From: Noviherbaspirillum pedocola
GTDB lineage: Bacteria; Pseudomonadota; Gammaproteobacteria; Burkholderiales; Burkholderiaceae_D
Reading direction: 5' to 3'
NCBI RefSeq assembly: GCF_016632335.1
Contig: NZ_JAEPBG010000002.1
Location: 558,001 to 622,000, forward strand
Length of the DNA stretch: 64,000 nucleotides
Positions 9,413-18,398 of the stretch are shown one piece after another. Each line of letters opens with the position of its first letter. Position 1 is the stretch's first letter. The notes beneath the pieces were generated by a model that was not told where the DNA came from, ran no database searches, and saw only the letters and a program-made list of their open reading frames with translations. Made by a program: the position numbers and the translations under genes.

Positions 9413-9574
9413 CAAGGCTCGCATTTGATCGTTTTCCACCTGCCTTGCCGTTCCTGAAATCCGCAGGAACCTCCCTCACACACCTCCTGCCTAAACGTTT
9501 CCATTGCGGCGAGCCGTATTTCCGGCCGTCGCCGCAGCCACCGTCACCAATCATCCAACACTGGAGCCCGCAAC

Positions 9575-10024
9575 ATGAAAACATGGACCACCACCGCAGG
9601 AACCGCAACGACGCAGGCGAGCGCCATCGCGCAAAAGGCAAAGAACATGGTGCTGAACCGCTATGCGTCGCCGCTCACGAATTTCCTCGGCTGGTTTTCC
9701 ATCGGTCTGGGGCTGACCCAGTTGCTTGCGCCGCGGCAGACCTGCGAAGCGATCGGCGTAGGGAATCACAGCACGCTGATGCGCACTCTCGGCCTGCGCG
9801 AGATGAGCGCCGGCGCCGGCATCCTGATGGCGGAAAAGCCGTCGTACTGGCTGTGGAGCCGGGTCGCCGGCGATGCGATGGATCTGTCCCTGCTTGGCGT
9901 GTCGCTCAAGGACGGTGGCGGGCGTGATCCGAGCCGCACGGCTTGGGCGAGCGCGGCGGTGGCGGGCATTGCCGCGCTGGACCTGTACGCCGCGGTGCGC
10001 CAGATGGGCGAGGAAAGGATCTGA
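9575..10024 (+). CDS. Small membrane protein, possibly co-transcribed with the flavoprotein
   Basis: 149 residues, start at ATG with TGGAG nine bases upstream. After a polar N-terminus of about 30 residues come hydrophobic segments around 36-50 (G-W-F-S-I-G-L-G-L) and near the C-terminus. A conserved-looking centre reads R-x-L-G-L-R-E-M and W-S-R-V-A-G-D-A-M-D-L. This resembles the membrane domain sometimes fused to SRPBCC (cyclase/dehydrase) domains, but no SRPBCC domain is present here. A separate SRPBCC protein is encoded at 40183. Function unknown. It ends only 3 bases before the flavoprotein start, so the two form an operon. Confidence 0.75.
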   Translation: MKTWTTTAGTATTQASAIAQKAKNMVLNRYASPLTNFLGWFSIGLGLTQLLAPRQTCEAIGVGNHSTLMRTLGLREMSAGAGILMAEKPSYWLWSRVAGDAMDLSLLGVSLKDGGGRDPSRTAWASAAVAGIAALDLYAAVRQMGEERI

Positions 10025-10027
10025 GGC

Positions 10028-10951
10028 ATGAGCGAACCATCCTCGCAGCAGGTGGACTGCCTCATCATCGGCGCCGGTCCGGCGGGCCTCACCGCGGCAA
10101 TCTACCTGCGCCGCTTTCATCGCGACATCGCCATCTTCGACAAGGGTGAAAGCCGGCTGTCGCTGATCCCGGTCAGTCACAACTACCCCGGCTTTCCGGA
10201 TGGCATACCGGGGGTGCAGCTTCTGGATAATCTGCGCCAGCAGCTCGGACGCGCGGGCGCCGAAGTCACACGCGGCGAAATCACCAGCCTGGAGCGAGAC
10301 GGCGAGGAATTCCATGCCGCCTGGGAAGGCGGCGCAATTCGCGCGCGCCGCGTGATCCTCGCCACCGGCATCGTCGACTTCAGCCTGCCCACCGAGAACT
10401 GGCGCGCTGCGGTACGCGCCGGCGCGATCCGGCTATGCCCGATCTGCGATGGCTACGACGTCACCGACAGGCGCATTGCAGTCGTCTGCGGCAAGGACAA
10501 CCGCGTGCCGCATGCGCGCTTCATGCGCACCTTCAGCCCGCGGGTGACGCTGATGCTGCCCGAGGACGCGCCGCCGCTGACGGTCGAGGAAAAGACCGAG
10601 CTGTCCGAATGCGGCATCGACTGGCTCGATGCGCCAGCCACCGATGTCTCCACCGCTGACCGGCGCACGCCGCTGGTCCACACCGCCGACGGCGGCTGCC
10701 ATGCCTTCGATGTTCTGTATCCGATGCTTGGCGAAACCGCGCGTTCGCGCCTTGCAATCGGCCTGGGCGCGGAAACCGCCGATTGCGGCGAGATCGTGGT
10801 CGATGGGCATCTGCGCACCAGCGTGCCCGGGCTGTATGCGATAGGCGACGTGGTCTACGGCATCAACCAGATCAGCGTGGCGACCGGCCACGCGGCGGTG
10901 GCGGCCACCGATGTGCACAACAGCCTGCCGGCGCTGATGCGCGCCAGCTGA
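10028..10951 (+). CDS. Thioredoxin-reductase-like NAD(P)/FAD oxidoreductase
   Basis: 307 residues, close to the low-molecular-weight thioredoxin reductase length. An FAD-binding G-A-G-P-A-G motif lies at residues 15-20, a second nucleotide region contains A-T-G-I-V-D, and a C-terminal FAD motif reads Y-A-I-G-D-V-V. A Cys pair, C-P-I-C at 137-140, occupies the redox-active position, with the variant sequence found in TrxR-like proteins rather than the C-A-T-C of true TrxB. The second nucleotide-binding region lacks a classic GxGxxA and reads V-V-C-G-K-D-N-R, so NADPH use is uncertain. It probably moves electrons from a pyridine nucleotide to a disulfide or other acceptor in the cytoplasm. It follows the membrane-protein gene by 3 bases, and the superoxide dismutase gene lies downstream, which hints at oxidative stress. 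Confidence 0.85.
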   Translation: MSEPSSQQVDCLIIGAGPAGLTAAIYLRRFHRDIAIFDKGESRLSLIPVSHNYPGFPDGIPGVQLLDNLRQQLGRAGAEVTRGEITSLERDGEEFHAAWEGGAIRARRVILATGIVDFSLPTENWRAAVRAGAIRLCPICDGYDVTDRRIAVVCGKDNRVPHARFMRTFSPRVTLMLPEDAPPLTVEEKTELSECGIDWLDAPATDVSTADRRTPLVHTADGGCHAFDVLYPMLGETARSRLAIGLGAETADCGEIVVDGHLRTSVPGLYAIGDVVYGINQISVATGHAAVAATDVHNSLPALMRAS

Positions 10952-11063
10952 GGCAGGGCGCTTGTCAGCGCGCATGCGCGGCGGATCCGCGGTTCGACAA
11001 AGCCGTGCTTATCCGCTAAGGTTTCGCCGCGACAGATTTCCATTCCACCAAGGGAGAGCACAG

Positions 11064-11588
11064 ATGAAGAAGCATGCCTTTCTGGCCGTTGCCGGCCTGT
11101 TCGCACTGTCGGGTTGCGCAATGATGCGGCCGGTGCCGATTGCGGTTGCCGATGTGCAGCCCACGCAGGGCAATAGCGCGCACGGCACCGTCACTTTCGT
11201 CGAGCGCTCGGGCAAGATCATGGCCGATGTCGAACTGCAGGGCTTGAGGCCCGGACAGCATGGCATCCATATCCATGAGAAGGGCGACTGCAGCGCGCCG
11301 GATGCCACGAGCGCCGGCGGCCATTACAACCCGACCAACGAACCGCACGGCGCGCCGGACGCGGACAAGCGCCACGCCGGCGACTTCGGCAATGTCACCG
11401 CCGACGCCAGCGGCAACGTGTCGCAGAAGATCACGGTCGACACCTGGCGCCTGGGCATGACCAAGGTCGCGCAAAACACCATCGCTGGCCGCGCGCTGGT
11501 GGTGCATGCCGATCCGGACGATCTCGCCAGCCAGCCGGCCGGCAATTCCGGCAAGCGCGTAGCCTGCGGCGTGATCACGATGCAATAA
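11064..11588 (+). CDS. sodC: Cu/Zn superoxide dismutase, lipoprotein
   Basis: 174 residues from the ATG at 11064, with AGGGAGA upstream. A lipoprotein signal ends in L-S-G-C (Cys18), so the enzyme should be anchored in an envelope membrane facing the periplasm. It dismutes superoxide to oxygen and hydrogen peroxide. All metal residues are visible: copper ligands His69, His71, His87 and His148, and zinc ligands His87, His95, His104 and Asp107. The structural disulfide pair is Cys76 and Cys168. The G-x-H-x-H-E-x-G-D-C and G-G-H-Y-N-P motifs are typical. A strong terminator follows. Confidence 0.96.
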   Translation: MKKHAFLAVAGLFALSGCAMMRPVPIAVADVQPTQGNSAHGTVTFVERSGKIMADVELQGLRPGQHGIHIHEKGDCSAPDATSAGGHYNPTNEPHGAPDADKRHAGDFGNVTADASGNVSQKITVDTWRLGMTKVAQNTIAGRALVVHADPDDLASQPAGNSGKRVACGVITMQ

Positions 11589-11594
11589 GCCTAC

Positions 11595-11647
11595 GGCCGC
11601 CGGCATGCGCGCATGCACAGCTCTGCACCTGCCGGCGGCCATTTTTC
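11595..11647 (+). terminator. Rho-independent terminator after sodC
   Basis: An 11-bp perfect GC-rich stem (11595-11605 with 11630-11640) is followed by ATTTTTCT. It starts 7 bases after the sodC stop codon. Confidence 0.85.
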
Positions 11648-11746
11648 TCCTTCTCTCCTACAGCATCATCGCCGTCTTTCCGACTGCGAAAGCGCATGGC
11701 GCAGGACTATGCTCAAAGCGTGGGACTTCTCAGCCAAGGAGAGATC

Positions 11747-12091
11747 ATGAAACCCTTCCATACGCGCCTGCCCGGTTCGCGCAGAGAGCCGCCCGGTTTC
11801 GAGCGCATTCTGCTTCGCCGCCTGCCTGGGCTGCTCGTCGTCGGCACGCTGTTGCCGGCGCTGTATGCGCTGGCCGTGCAATGGCTCGCGCCGCACACCG
11901 CTGCAGGGTTGCACGACATGCAGACAGCGCAATACACCGCCATCGGCGTCGTCCTGTTTCACTGGATGGCGGTGATGATGACCTCGCTCATCTGCGCCAT
12001 CGTGGTCGTGATGAAAGGCCACGCAGTGGTGGCCGATGCCTATCCGTTGCCGGACGCCGAGCGCTGCGAGCGCGACAGGCTGCGCCGCTAA
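11747..12091 (+). CDS. Small two-helix membrane protein of unknown function
   Basis: 114 residues from the ATG at 11747, chosen because AAGGAG lies just upstream; the reading frame extends further 5' without such a site. Two hydrophobic segments, at about 30-48 and 68-90, suggest two transmembrane helices with a charged C-terminal tail. Not recognised. It is convergent with the small membrane-protein gene ending at 12120, with no clear terminator between them. Confidence 0.65.
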   Translation: MKPFHTRLPGSRREPPGFERILLRRLPGLLVVGTLLPALYALAVQWLAPHTAAGLHDMQTAQYTAIGVVLFHWMAVMMTSLICAIVVVMKGHAVVADAYPLPDAERCERDRLRR

Positions 12092-12119
12092 AGCGGTCGA
12101 GCTGCCAGAGGTGAGCGAC

Positions 12120-12323
12120 TCAGCGCGCGCCGAGCCGGCTGCACGCCCAGCACAGCATGCGTGACAGCAGCGGACTGACCAGCGCCACGGCGGCGCAGGT
12201 CAGCGCGAAGCCTTGCCAATCCGGCTGCGCGCGGGCGATCACGAACGGGAAGAGCAGCGCGATAAGAAGAATTGCGGCGATGACGTAGACGGTGTCGCAA
12301 ACCGTTTGCTGTAACGCATTCAT
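12120..12323 (-). CDS. Small membrane protein of unknown function
   Basis: 67 residues from the ATG at 12323, which has GAGG nine bases upstream; the frame is open further but the extra residues are not membrane-like and lack a ribosome site. Two hydrophobic stretches, at about 10-28 and 35-52, predict two transmembrane helices. The A-T-rich DNA upstream (about 12340-12410) probably holds its promoter and that of the divergent cbpA. Family unknown. Confidence 0.6.
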   Translation of the reverse strand: MNALQQTVCDTVYVIAAILLIALLFPFVIARAQPDWQGFALTCAAVALVSPLLSRMLCWACSRLGAR

Positions 12324-12500
12324 GTTGCCAACCTCATCGTTGAAACTTGTCCTGTTTTGTTGAAAGCTAAGCGCCTTGAATTTTATCGAATAGCCAACAT
12401 TTGGCTTTGCGAGCACTCAAGGGCGCGGCGCGTCAGGACAGCGGGTGCATCGACTGTCATTGCTCCGCCGATGCGTTCAACCCATGCGGGAGGCTGATGC

Positions 12501-13439
12501 ATGAAATACAAGGATTACTACGAGATTCTCGGGGTGGCGCGCGAGGCCGGCGCCGACGACATCAAGAAGGCGTATCGCAAGCTGGCCCACATGTACCACC
12601 CGGACGTGACCAAGGATCCGGCGGGCGAGGAAAAATTCAAGGAAATCCAGGAAGCCTACGCCACGCTGAAGGATCCGGAGAAGCGCACCGCGTATGACCA
12701 GCTTGGCCGCCGTGCGCCGGGCGAAAGCTTCGAGCCGCCGCCGGACTGGCAGGAGTTCTATCACACCGACACCTCGTTTTCGGACGTCGACCTGGCCGAT
12801 CTGCTGGCGGCCTTCGCCGGTGCGCGCGGCGCAGGAGGCGCGGGCGGCACACGTGGCGCGCGCAGACCGCGTCATGGCCAGGACATCGAAGCCTCGGTGC
12901 CGGTGACGCTGGAGCAATTGCACGATGGCGCCGAGATCGAGGTCAGTCTCAATCTGCCGCAAGCCGATGCGCAAGGACTGGCGCACCATGCGCCAAAGAC
13001 CTTCCGCGTGACGATTCCCAAGGGCGCCGCCGATGGCCAGCGCCTGCGCCTGGCCGGCAAGGGCGGTCCGGGCCTGCACGGCGGACAGCCGGGCGATTTG
13101 TACATCGTGCTGAAACTCGAGCCGCATGCGCTGTATCGCGTCAGCGGTCGCGATCTGTATCTGGATCTGCCGCTAACGCCATCCGAAGCGGTGCTGGGCG
13201 CAACGGTGGAAGTGCCGACGCCGCGCGGCAGGGTCGAGCTGAAGATTGCGCCCGGCACCGCGAGCGGCCGGCAGCTGCGCCTGGGCGGACGCGGCATGCC
13301 CGCGCCGGGCGGTGGCAATGGCGACCTGTATGCGGTGGTCCGCATCGAAGTGCCGAAGACGCCGAGCGAGCGCGAACGCGCGCTGTATGCCGAGCTGGCG
13401 CAGGCATCGAACTTCAATCCGCGCACGCATCTTCGTTAA
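12501..13439 (+). CDS. cbpA: DnaJ-class co-chaperone CbpA
   Basis: 312 residues. The N-terminal J domain (about 4-70) carries the H-P-D tripeptide that stimulates DnaK ATPase. A short Gly/Arg-rich linker (about 112-128) follows, then the two C-terminal beta-sandwich substrate-binding domains. The cysteine-rich zinc-finger domain of true DnaJ is absent, which marks it as CbpA. In the family it acts in the cytoplasm with DnaK in stress and stationary phase and can bind curved DNA. GGGAGG lies seven bases before the ATG. It is followed by its modulator cbpM after 13 bases, so the pair form an operon. Confidence 0.94.
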   Translation: MKYKDYYEILGVAREAGADDIKKAYRKLAHMYHPDVTKDPAGEEKFKEIQEAYATLKDPEKRTAYDQLGRRAPGESFEPPPDWQEFYHTDTSFSDVDLADLLAAFAGARGAGGAGGTRGARRPRHGQDIEASVPVTLEQLHDGAEIEVSLNLPQADAQGLAHHAPKTFRVTIPKGAADGQRLRLAGKGGPGLHGGQPGDLYIVLKLEPHALYRVSGRDLYLDLPLTPSEAVLGATVEVPTPRGRVELKIAPGTASGRQLRLGGRGMPAPGGGNGDLYAVVRIEVPKTPSERERALYAELAQASNFNPRTHLR

Positions 13440-13452
13440 GGGGCGACAACAC

Positions 13453-13767
13453 ATGATGCAGGAGACGATACACGCGGTCTGGCTGGATGAATCCGGGGTC
13501 TGCAGCCTGACGCATTTGAGCGAGGTATCCGGCCTGTCCGCGGCCGAAGTGCAGGAACTCATCGACAGCGGCGCGCTGGTGCCAGCGCGGCTCGAGGCCG
13601 GCGCGCCGGTGTTTGCCAGTGCGACGGTGGTCGTCGCACGCACCGCGCGTCGGCTGCGCGACGACTTCGAGCTCGACATGTCCGGCCTGTCGGTGGCGAT
13701 GAGCCTGCTGCAGCGAATTGAGGCGCTGCAACGCGAACTCGATCATTTGCGCGCTCGGCACGGTTGA
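13453..13767 (+). CDS. cbpM: Chaperone modulator CbpM
   Basis: 104 residues from the ATG at 13453 (a second ATG follows directly). It is the MerR-like helical CbpM type: an N-terminal L-S-E-V-S-G-L-S-A-A-E-V helix-turn-helix-like segment, R-L-R-D-D-F-E-L-D in the middle and a C-terminal coiled-coil-like L-L-Q-R-I-E-A-L-Q-R-E-L. CbpM binds the J domain of CbpA and blocks its action with DnaK. Its position 13 bases after cbpA matches the usual operon. Confidence 0.9.
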   Translation: MMQETIHAVWLDESGVCSLTHLSEVSGLSAAEVQELIDSGALVPARLEAGAPVFASATVVVARTARRLRDDFELDMSGLSVAMSLLQRIEALQRELDHLRARHG

Positions 13768-13900
13768 GCCGAACGCGTCCACCGCTGCGCTGTGCCGACT
13801 TATGCAGAATCAAATGCGATGCGAAATCGTGATCATTATTGAAACAATTTCGACATAGTCCAGTTACACTTCCGCCAAGCGGTTTTGAGGAGGGGGCGGA

Positions 13901-14359
13901 ATGAAAATGCGTGGACTTGCGCTCGCGCTGTGCATGCTCGCGGCCGGTGCACAGGCGGCATCGCTGGGAGACATGGTTGGCATGCTGGCTGGCTATCCGA
14001 ACAGCCGCGGCGATGACCGCGGCATAGACGAGGCGCTGGCCAACTTGAGCATGCACATGAACCGCAAGGTGCCGCTGATGGTGGATGCCGATACCCGGCT
14101 GGATCGGGTAACCGCCGAGCCTGGGCACAAGCTTTCGTATCACTACAGCTTGACCGCGCCGCCGAAGAACGCGATGAGCTCGAAGGAATTCGTCAAGCTG
14201 ATTCGGCCTATGCTGCAGCAGCGGCTGTGCGCCAGCGGCGAGATGAAGGGATTCCTGGAGAATGGCGTGACGATCGCCTATGTCTACCGTGGCATCGATG
14301 GCAGACCGTTGGGCGCAACACAATTCCAGCCGTCCGACTGCGGTTATCCGAAGACCTGA
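13901..14359 (+). CDS. Exported protein of unknown function
   Basis: 152 residues with a short Sec signal (about 1-19, cleavage after A-Q-A). GAGGAGG lies upstream of the ATG. The mature protein has two cysteines near the C-terminus (C-A-S-G-E-M and S-D-C-G-Y) that could form a disulfide in the periplasm. I do not recognise the family. Upstream, the 133-base gap is A/T-richer than average and probably holds a promoter. The small lipoprotein gene follows, possibly in the same transcript. Confidence 0.7.
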   Translation: MKMRGLALALCMLAAGAQAASLGDMVGMLAGYPNSRGDDRGIDEALANLSMHMNRKVPLMVDADTRLDRVTAEPGHKLSYHYSLTAPPKNAMSSKEFVKLIRPMLQQRLCASGEMKGFLENGVTIAYVYRGIDGRPLGATQFQPSDCGYPKT

Positions 14360-14440
14360 TTTCGCGCTGTGCCGGCCGCCGACGCGTCAGGGGAGAGGCT
14401 GCGGCGGCCATTATCCATATCGACAAGAACGAACAAGAAC

Positions 14441-14593
14441 ATGACGCGAACTCGATTGCTGCTGGCGCTTTGCGCCAGCTTTCTGCTCGCTGCCTGCGCG
14501 CAGGTCCCACCATCCGCGCCGCAGCAGCCGCATCAGGACGGACTCATCGACAAGACTTGCCCGCCGGCGATGGCGACCAAGGGGCTCTGCTGA
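14441..14593 (+). CDS. Small lipoprotein
   Basis: 50 residues. A lipoprotein signal ends with the lipobox L-A-A-C (Cys at about 19), followed by a Pro/Gln-rich stretch and a C-terminal pair of cysteines (T-C-P-P and G-L-C). It should be anchored in the envelope. The start is the ATG nearest the signal peptide; the ribosome site is weak. Function unknown. Its small size makes the call moderate. Confidence 0.55.
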   Translation: MTRTRLLLALCASFLLAACAQVPPSAPQQPHQDGLIDKTCPPAMATKGLC

Positions 14594-14635
14594 GCGCGCG
14601 CAATGCGCTTGGGTCGTTGCTGCTGACGCCTTGTA

Positions 14636-15229
14636 TCAGGACGCTTCGTAGCGTTTCAGGTCTTCCAGGGTGTTGATGTTGCGGAACGCGGCTTCATCAT
14701 CGAAGCGCACCTGCGCCGCGTTTTCCTGCCTGAACCAGGCTTCAATCTTGCGCCCGCCTGCGCGCAGGTAAGCTTCAAGGCTGCGGTTGAGTGTGGCGCG
14801 CATCAGGCAGAACACTGGGTGCGATTGCTGCGTTTCACCTTCCCCGGTAACCGCATACGCCAGGTCCACGCGCGCATCCTCAAGCCCTTCGGCCAGTCGA
14901 GAGACCAGGTCTTCCGGCAGAAACGGGCTGTCGCAGGGGGCTGTGACCATGTACTCGGTCTCGCAATGCACCAGCCCGGTCTGCATGCCCGCCAGCGGGC
15001 CTTCGAAGCCGCCAATCTCATCGGGCCATACCGGCAGGCCGAAGGATTCATACGGCCCCAGGTTCTGGTTGGCGTTGATCATCATCTGGCCCACTTGCGG
15101 CTGCAGGCGCATCAGCACATGCAGCGCCATCGGCGCGCCGCGGAAAATCTGCAATCCCTTGTCCACGTGCCCCATCCGGGAACCGCGGCCGCCGGCCAGG
15201 ATCAGGCCGGTGATTTCTGCGCTATCCAT
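14636..15229 (-). CDS. mobA: Molybdenum cofactor guanylyltransferase MobA
   Basis: About 197 residues from the ATG at 15229 (an ATG four codons upstream at 15241 is possible but is too close to GGAG). The nucleotidyltransferase signature L-I-L-A-G-G-R-G-S-R-M-G with D-K-G-L binds GTP, and A-P-C-D-S-P-F carries the metal-binding aspartate. MobA joins GMP to molybdopterin to make the guanine dinucleotide cofactor in the cytoplasm. The formate dehydrogenase alpha subunit encoded at 22913-25876 needs the bis-MGD form of this cofactor, so the proximity makes sense. Transcribed on the minus strand downstream of the tyrosinase gene. Confidence 0.93.
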   Translation of the reverse strand: MDSAEITGLILAGGRGSRMGHVDKGLQIFRGAPMALHVLMRLQPQVGQMMINANQNLGPYESFGLPVWPDEIGGFEGPLAGMQTGLVHCETEYMVTAPCDSPFLPEDLVSRLAEGLEDARVDLAYAVTGEGETQQSHPVFCLMRATLNRSLEAYLRAGGRKIEAWFRQENAAQVRFDDEAAFRNINTLEDLKRYEAS

Positions 15230-15432
15230 CTTGTCTTCCATCTCCAGTGCGAGGCATTGCCGTCATCGGATGACGGCGCGTGATTGTAATGCCACGCAGG
15301 CGACAGCCGATGGGGAATACCCAAGCGATGCGTATTTGCCGTACATAAGCGTGATGCGTCTGACGAATCAGGCAGTCGCTGGCGCAGGCTGTGTCGCACT
15401 CGTCGGCGGTCGTGCTGCTCCTGGCCAAGCGC

Positions 15433-16932
15433 TCAGCAATAGCATTTGCCTTTCGGCTCGCTGGCGGCGCGTCGCCTTTGCGCTGGCGCCTTCTGCGATA
15501 GCTCGATGCGCATCTCGCCAACGGAAACCGATTCGCCTTTTGGGTAGTTGGCGCCATTGATGCGCACGAAGGATACGGCGAAGGCATCCAGTTCGGCCTG
15601 CTCCAGCCCCGCCAGCACATGACTGGCGTCGAAGCGCAAGACCGCCTTGCCATGATGCTTTGCGCCAGCAATCTCAAACGGTCCGACCGTGCCGAGGAAA
15701 TGCCGTTCGGGCGACGACGTCCCGCTTTCCGGAAGATTCAGGAACACCTGATAGAAGTAGCCGCCGAAACTGCCGAGATTGATCAGCGCGAGATCGTCGA
15801 GCACGACATGCATCGATCGATAGCCTTCCTTGCGCGATGGGTTCTCTTCGTCGATAAGCGCCGCGTGCAGCGCCCGAAGCGCATGGCGATGGCTGCCTCC
15901 CGGCGCGATGCCGGCGCTGAACGAGTCATCGCGCAAAGCGAAGCGCGCGCAGCCGCCGAGCGACAGGGCACCCGCCGAAAGCGCGCGCGGTGCGCTGCGT
16001 GGGAGCGCGGCCAGTGGCGGTCTTGCCTGCATGGCGGTAAGGGCTCCATTCGCTTCATGCGCAGGGCTGCTCACCTTGCGCAGCGTGGCCGACCTGGCCA
16101 ATGGCGGCAGAGCGCTCGGCATCGACACGTCGCTGTAGTCATAGCCCAGCCTTCCGGGGTAATAGGTTTGGTCGCGTGGAATGCTCACACCGGCGCCATA
16201 GCGATGGCTGCCCGACCAATACGGATCAGTAGTCCAGGGCATGCCGCGGCCGTCGGGCAAGGCCCATGCATGCCAGAGGCGGTCGATGTTGCAGTGAAAG
16301 AGGTAGAAGATCGGGTCCAGCGGCGCGGACATGGTGATCATCGCGCCGCCAATGAAGTTGTGGCAGGTGTCGTGCGGCGCGGATTCCATCAGCGCTTCGA
16401 ACGCATAGGCGGTGCCGCGGCCGAAGTTGTAGATGCGCGCTTCGAAGGGCATCAGCGACAGGGCGCCGCGAATGTCGAGGTTCACACGGCGTGTATACAG
16501 CGGGTTGCCGCTGGCCGGGTCGGTAAATTCGGAAGGCAATGTCGGCGACGCATACAAATCCCAGTACGGCAGCATCAGGGCATCGTTGCCGGAAATGATG
16601 CGCAGCTGCTGTTCAAACAGCGCGATGAAGCCGCGGTGCCAGGCGAGGAAGTACGGTACGCCATGCGGACAGAGCTGCGCATGCGCATTCGCCCAGAAGG
16701 CCAGTGAATTCGGGTCGTTCTGGTCGGACGAGGCGCGCATGCGGGCGATGGCGTCGATGTACGAGGCATAGCCTGAGGTATTGCGAAACTGTTGCCATTC
16801 GAGTCGCAGGCCGGGCGAGCTTTGCGCGAACGCTGGGCGGACCATCGTGCCCAGCGCGCCAAGTGCCAACCCGGATGCTGCGCCCTGCAGAAAGCGGCGT
16901 CTGCCGCACGGTGTAAGCGTGTCCGATGCCAT
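15433..16932 (-). CDS. Tat-exported tyrosinase / polyphenol oxidase
   Basis: 499 residues from the ATG at 16932 with GGGAG seven bases upstream; the frame is open further 5' but the Tat signal begins here. A twin-arginine signal reads R-R-R-F-L-Q followed by a hydrophobic region to A-F-A. Six copper histidines can be picked out: His84, His90 and His99 for CuA (P-H-G-V-P-Y-F-L-A-W-H-R) and His187, His191 and His213 for CuB (H-D-T-C-H-N and L-F-H-C-N-I-D-R). This type-3 copper enzyme hydroxylates or oxidises phenols to quinones, probably folded before export. A C-terminal region (about 400-490) looks like the beta-rich shielding domain of plant-type polyphenol oxidases. Physiological substrate unknown. 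Confidence 0.9.
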   Translation of the reverse strand: MASDTLTPCGRRRFLQGAASGLALGALGTMVRPAFAQSSPGLRLEWQQFRNTSGYASYIDAIARMRASSDQNDPNSLAFWANAHAQLCPHGVPYFLAWHRGFIALFEQQLRIISGNDALMLPYWDLYASPTLPSEFTDPASGNPLYTRRVNLDIRGALSLMPFEARIYNFGRGTAYAFEALMESAPHDTCHNFIGGAMITMSAPLDPIFYLFHCNIDRLWHAWALPDGRGMPWTTDPYWSGSHRYGAGVSIPRDQTYYPGRLGYDYSDVSMPSALPPLARSATLRKVSSPAHEANGALTAMQARPPLAALPRSAPRALSAGALSLGGCARFALRDDSFSAGIAPGGSHRHALRALHAALIDEENPSRKEGYRSMHVVLDDLALINLGSFGGYFYQVFLNLPESGTSSPERHFLGTVGPFEIAGAKHHGKAVLRFDASHVLAGLEQAELDAFAVSFVRINGANYPKGESVSVGEMRIELSQKAPAQRRRAASEPKGKCYC

Positions 16933-17246
16933 GATTGCTCCCTGTTGTCGAGTTCCATGTTTTCCAGCGGGCACAAGGTAGCCGATTGGCGTGCCGGCCC
17001 AGGCACGGAAGGGAGGACTGTTGAGCTGCGCCAAGAAGCTGGAAAAAAGTGTGCGGCAGGCGCATTGCATGTTGAGGTCGCGCCACGCATGCGTGCTGGA
17101 AAATCTCCTCCCGGCCATAAAGTTTCCGTCGCTGGCGTCGTTAACCGTTCGTTCCGCGCGAGCCGGAAGCACTCACGGGCAGGAATGGCCACTACGGGCC
17201 GATGCCGTTTGGTTTAGACTTGCGGGATTCCATTCAGGAGAGTCAA
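16933..17246. other. Divergent intergenic region, tyrosinase / apbC
   Basis: This gap of 314 bases must hold the promoters of both divergent genes. Open frames run into it from both sides but have no ribosome sites or recognisable protein. I see no strong hairpin or palindrome in it. Confidence 0.5.
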
Positions 17247-18335
17247 TTGAGCATCACTATCGAAGCGGTGAAGGCCGCGCTGTCGGGCGTCGTCGATCCC
17301 AATACCGGCCGCGATCTGGTCACTGGCAAGTCGGTCAAGAATATTCAGCTCGACGGCAATGACGTCAGCTTCGACATCGAGCTCGGCTACCCGGCGAAAA
17401 GCCAGATCGACGGCCTGCGCAAGAGCGCGATCGCCGCGGTGCGCACATTGCCGGGCGCCGGCAATGTCAGCGTGAACGCCTACAGTCGCATCGTTGCGCA
17501 TGCGGTGCAGCGCGGCGTGAAGCTGATGGCCAATGTGAAGAACATCATCGCCGTCGCCTCGGGCAAGGGCGGCGTCGGCAAGTCCACCACCGCGGTCAAT
17601 CTGGCGCTGGCGCTGGCGGCCGAAGGCGCGAAGGTTGGCGTGCTCGATGCCGATATCTATGGCCCGTCGCAACCGATGATGCTCGGCATCTCGGGTCGCC
17701 CGGAAACCCTGGACGGCAAGACCATGGAGCCGCTGGAAAACCACGGCGTGCAGGTGTCTTCGATCGGCTTCATGATCGATGCCGACGAGCCGATGGTCTG
17801 GCGCGGTCCGATCGTCACGCAGGCCTTGCAGCAATTGCTCGAGCAGACCAACTGGCGCGAACTCGATTACCTCGTCGTCGACATGCCGCCGGGCACGGGC
17901 GACGTGCAACTGACCCTGTCGCAGAAGGTGCCGGTCACCGGCGCCGTCATTGTCACCACGCCGCAGGACATCGCGCTGCTCGATGCGCGCAAGGGTTTGA
18001 AGATGTTCGAGAAGGTCGGCATCCCGATTCTCGGCGTGGTCGAGAACATGAGCATTCACATCTGCAGCAATTGCGGTCATGCCGAGCACATCTTCGGCAC
18101 CGGCGGCGGCGAGAAGATCTGCCGCGACTATGGCGTGGACTTCCTCGGCGCGCTGCCGCTGACGATGGCTATCCGCGAGCAGGCCGACAGCGGCATGCCG
18201 ACCGTGGTCGCCGATCCCGATGGCCAGGTGGCGCAGATCTATCGCGACATCGCGCGCAAGGTCGCGGTGAAGATCGCGGAAAAGGCGAAGGATATGTCGA
18301 GCAAGTTCCCCACCATCGTGGTCAAGAACGACTGA
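17247..18335 (+). CDS. apbC: Iron-sulfur cluster carrier protein ApbC (Mrp/NBP35)
   Basis: 362 residues from a TTG at 17247, chosen because AGGAG lies six bases upstream; the ATG at 17202 has no ribosome site. Residues 1-90 form the DUF59/MIP18-like domain. The P-loop is a deviant Walker A, G-K-G-G-V-G-K-S at 106-113. A C-x-x-C pair (Cys275 and Cys278) binds the bridging 4Fe-4S cluster in the dimer. ApbC carries and delivers Fe-S clusters to apoproteins using ATP. The formate dehydrogenase locus, whose products hold many 4Fe-4S clusters, starts 63 bases downstream. Confidence 0.95.
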   Translation: MSITIEAVKAALSGVVDPNTGRDLVTGKSVKNIQLDGNDVSFDIELGYPAKSQIDGLRKSAIAAVRTLPGAGNVSVNAYSRIVAHAVQRGVKLMANVKNIIAVASGKGGVGKSTTAVNLALALAAEGAKVGVLDADIYGPSQPMMLGISGRPETLDGKTMEPLENHGVQVSSIGFMIDADEPMVWRGPIVTQALQQLLEQTNWRELDYLVVDMPPGTGDVQLTLSQKVPVTGAVIVTTPQDIALLDARKGLKMFEKVGIPILGVVENMSIHICSNCGHAEHIFGTGGGEKICRDYGVDFLGALPLTMAIREQADSGMPTVVADPDGQVAQIYRDIARKVAVKIAEKAKDMSSKFPTIVVKND

Positions 18336-18398
18336 GCACAATGTCTGCATTTAACGCGATGCGAGCGGCAGCGGCGAGGGCCTGAACGGCTGGAAATC

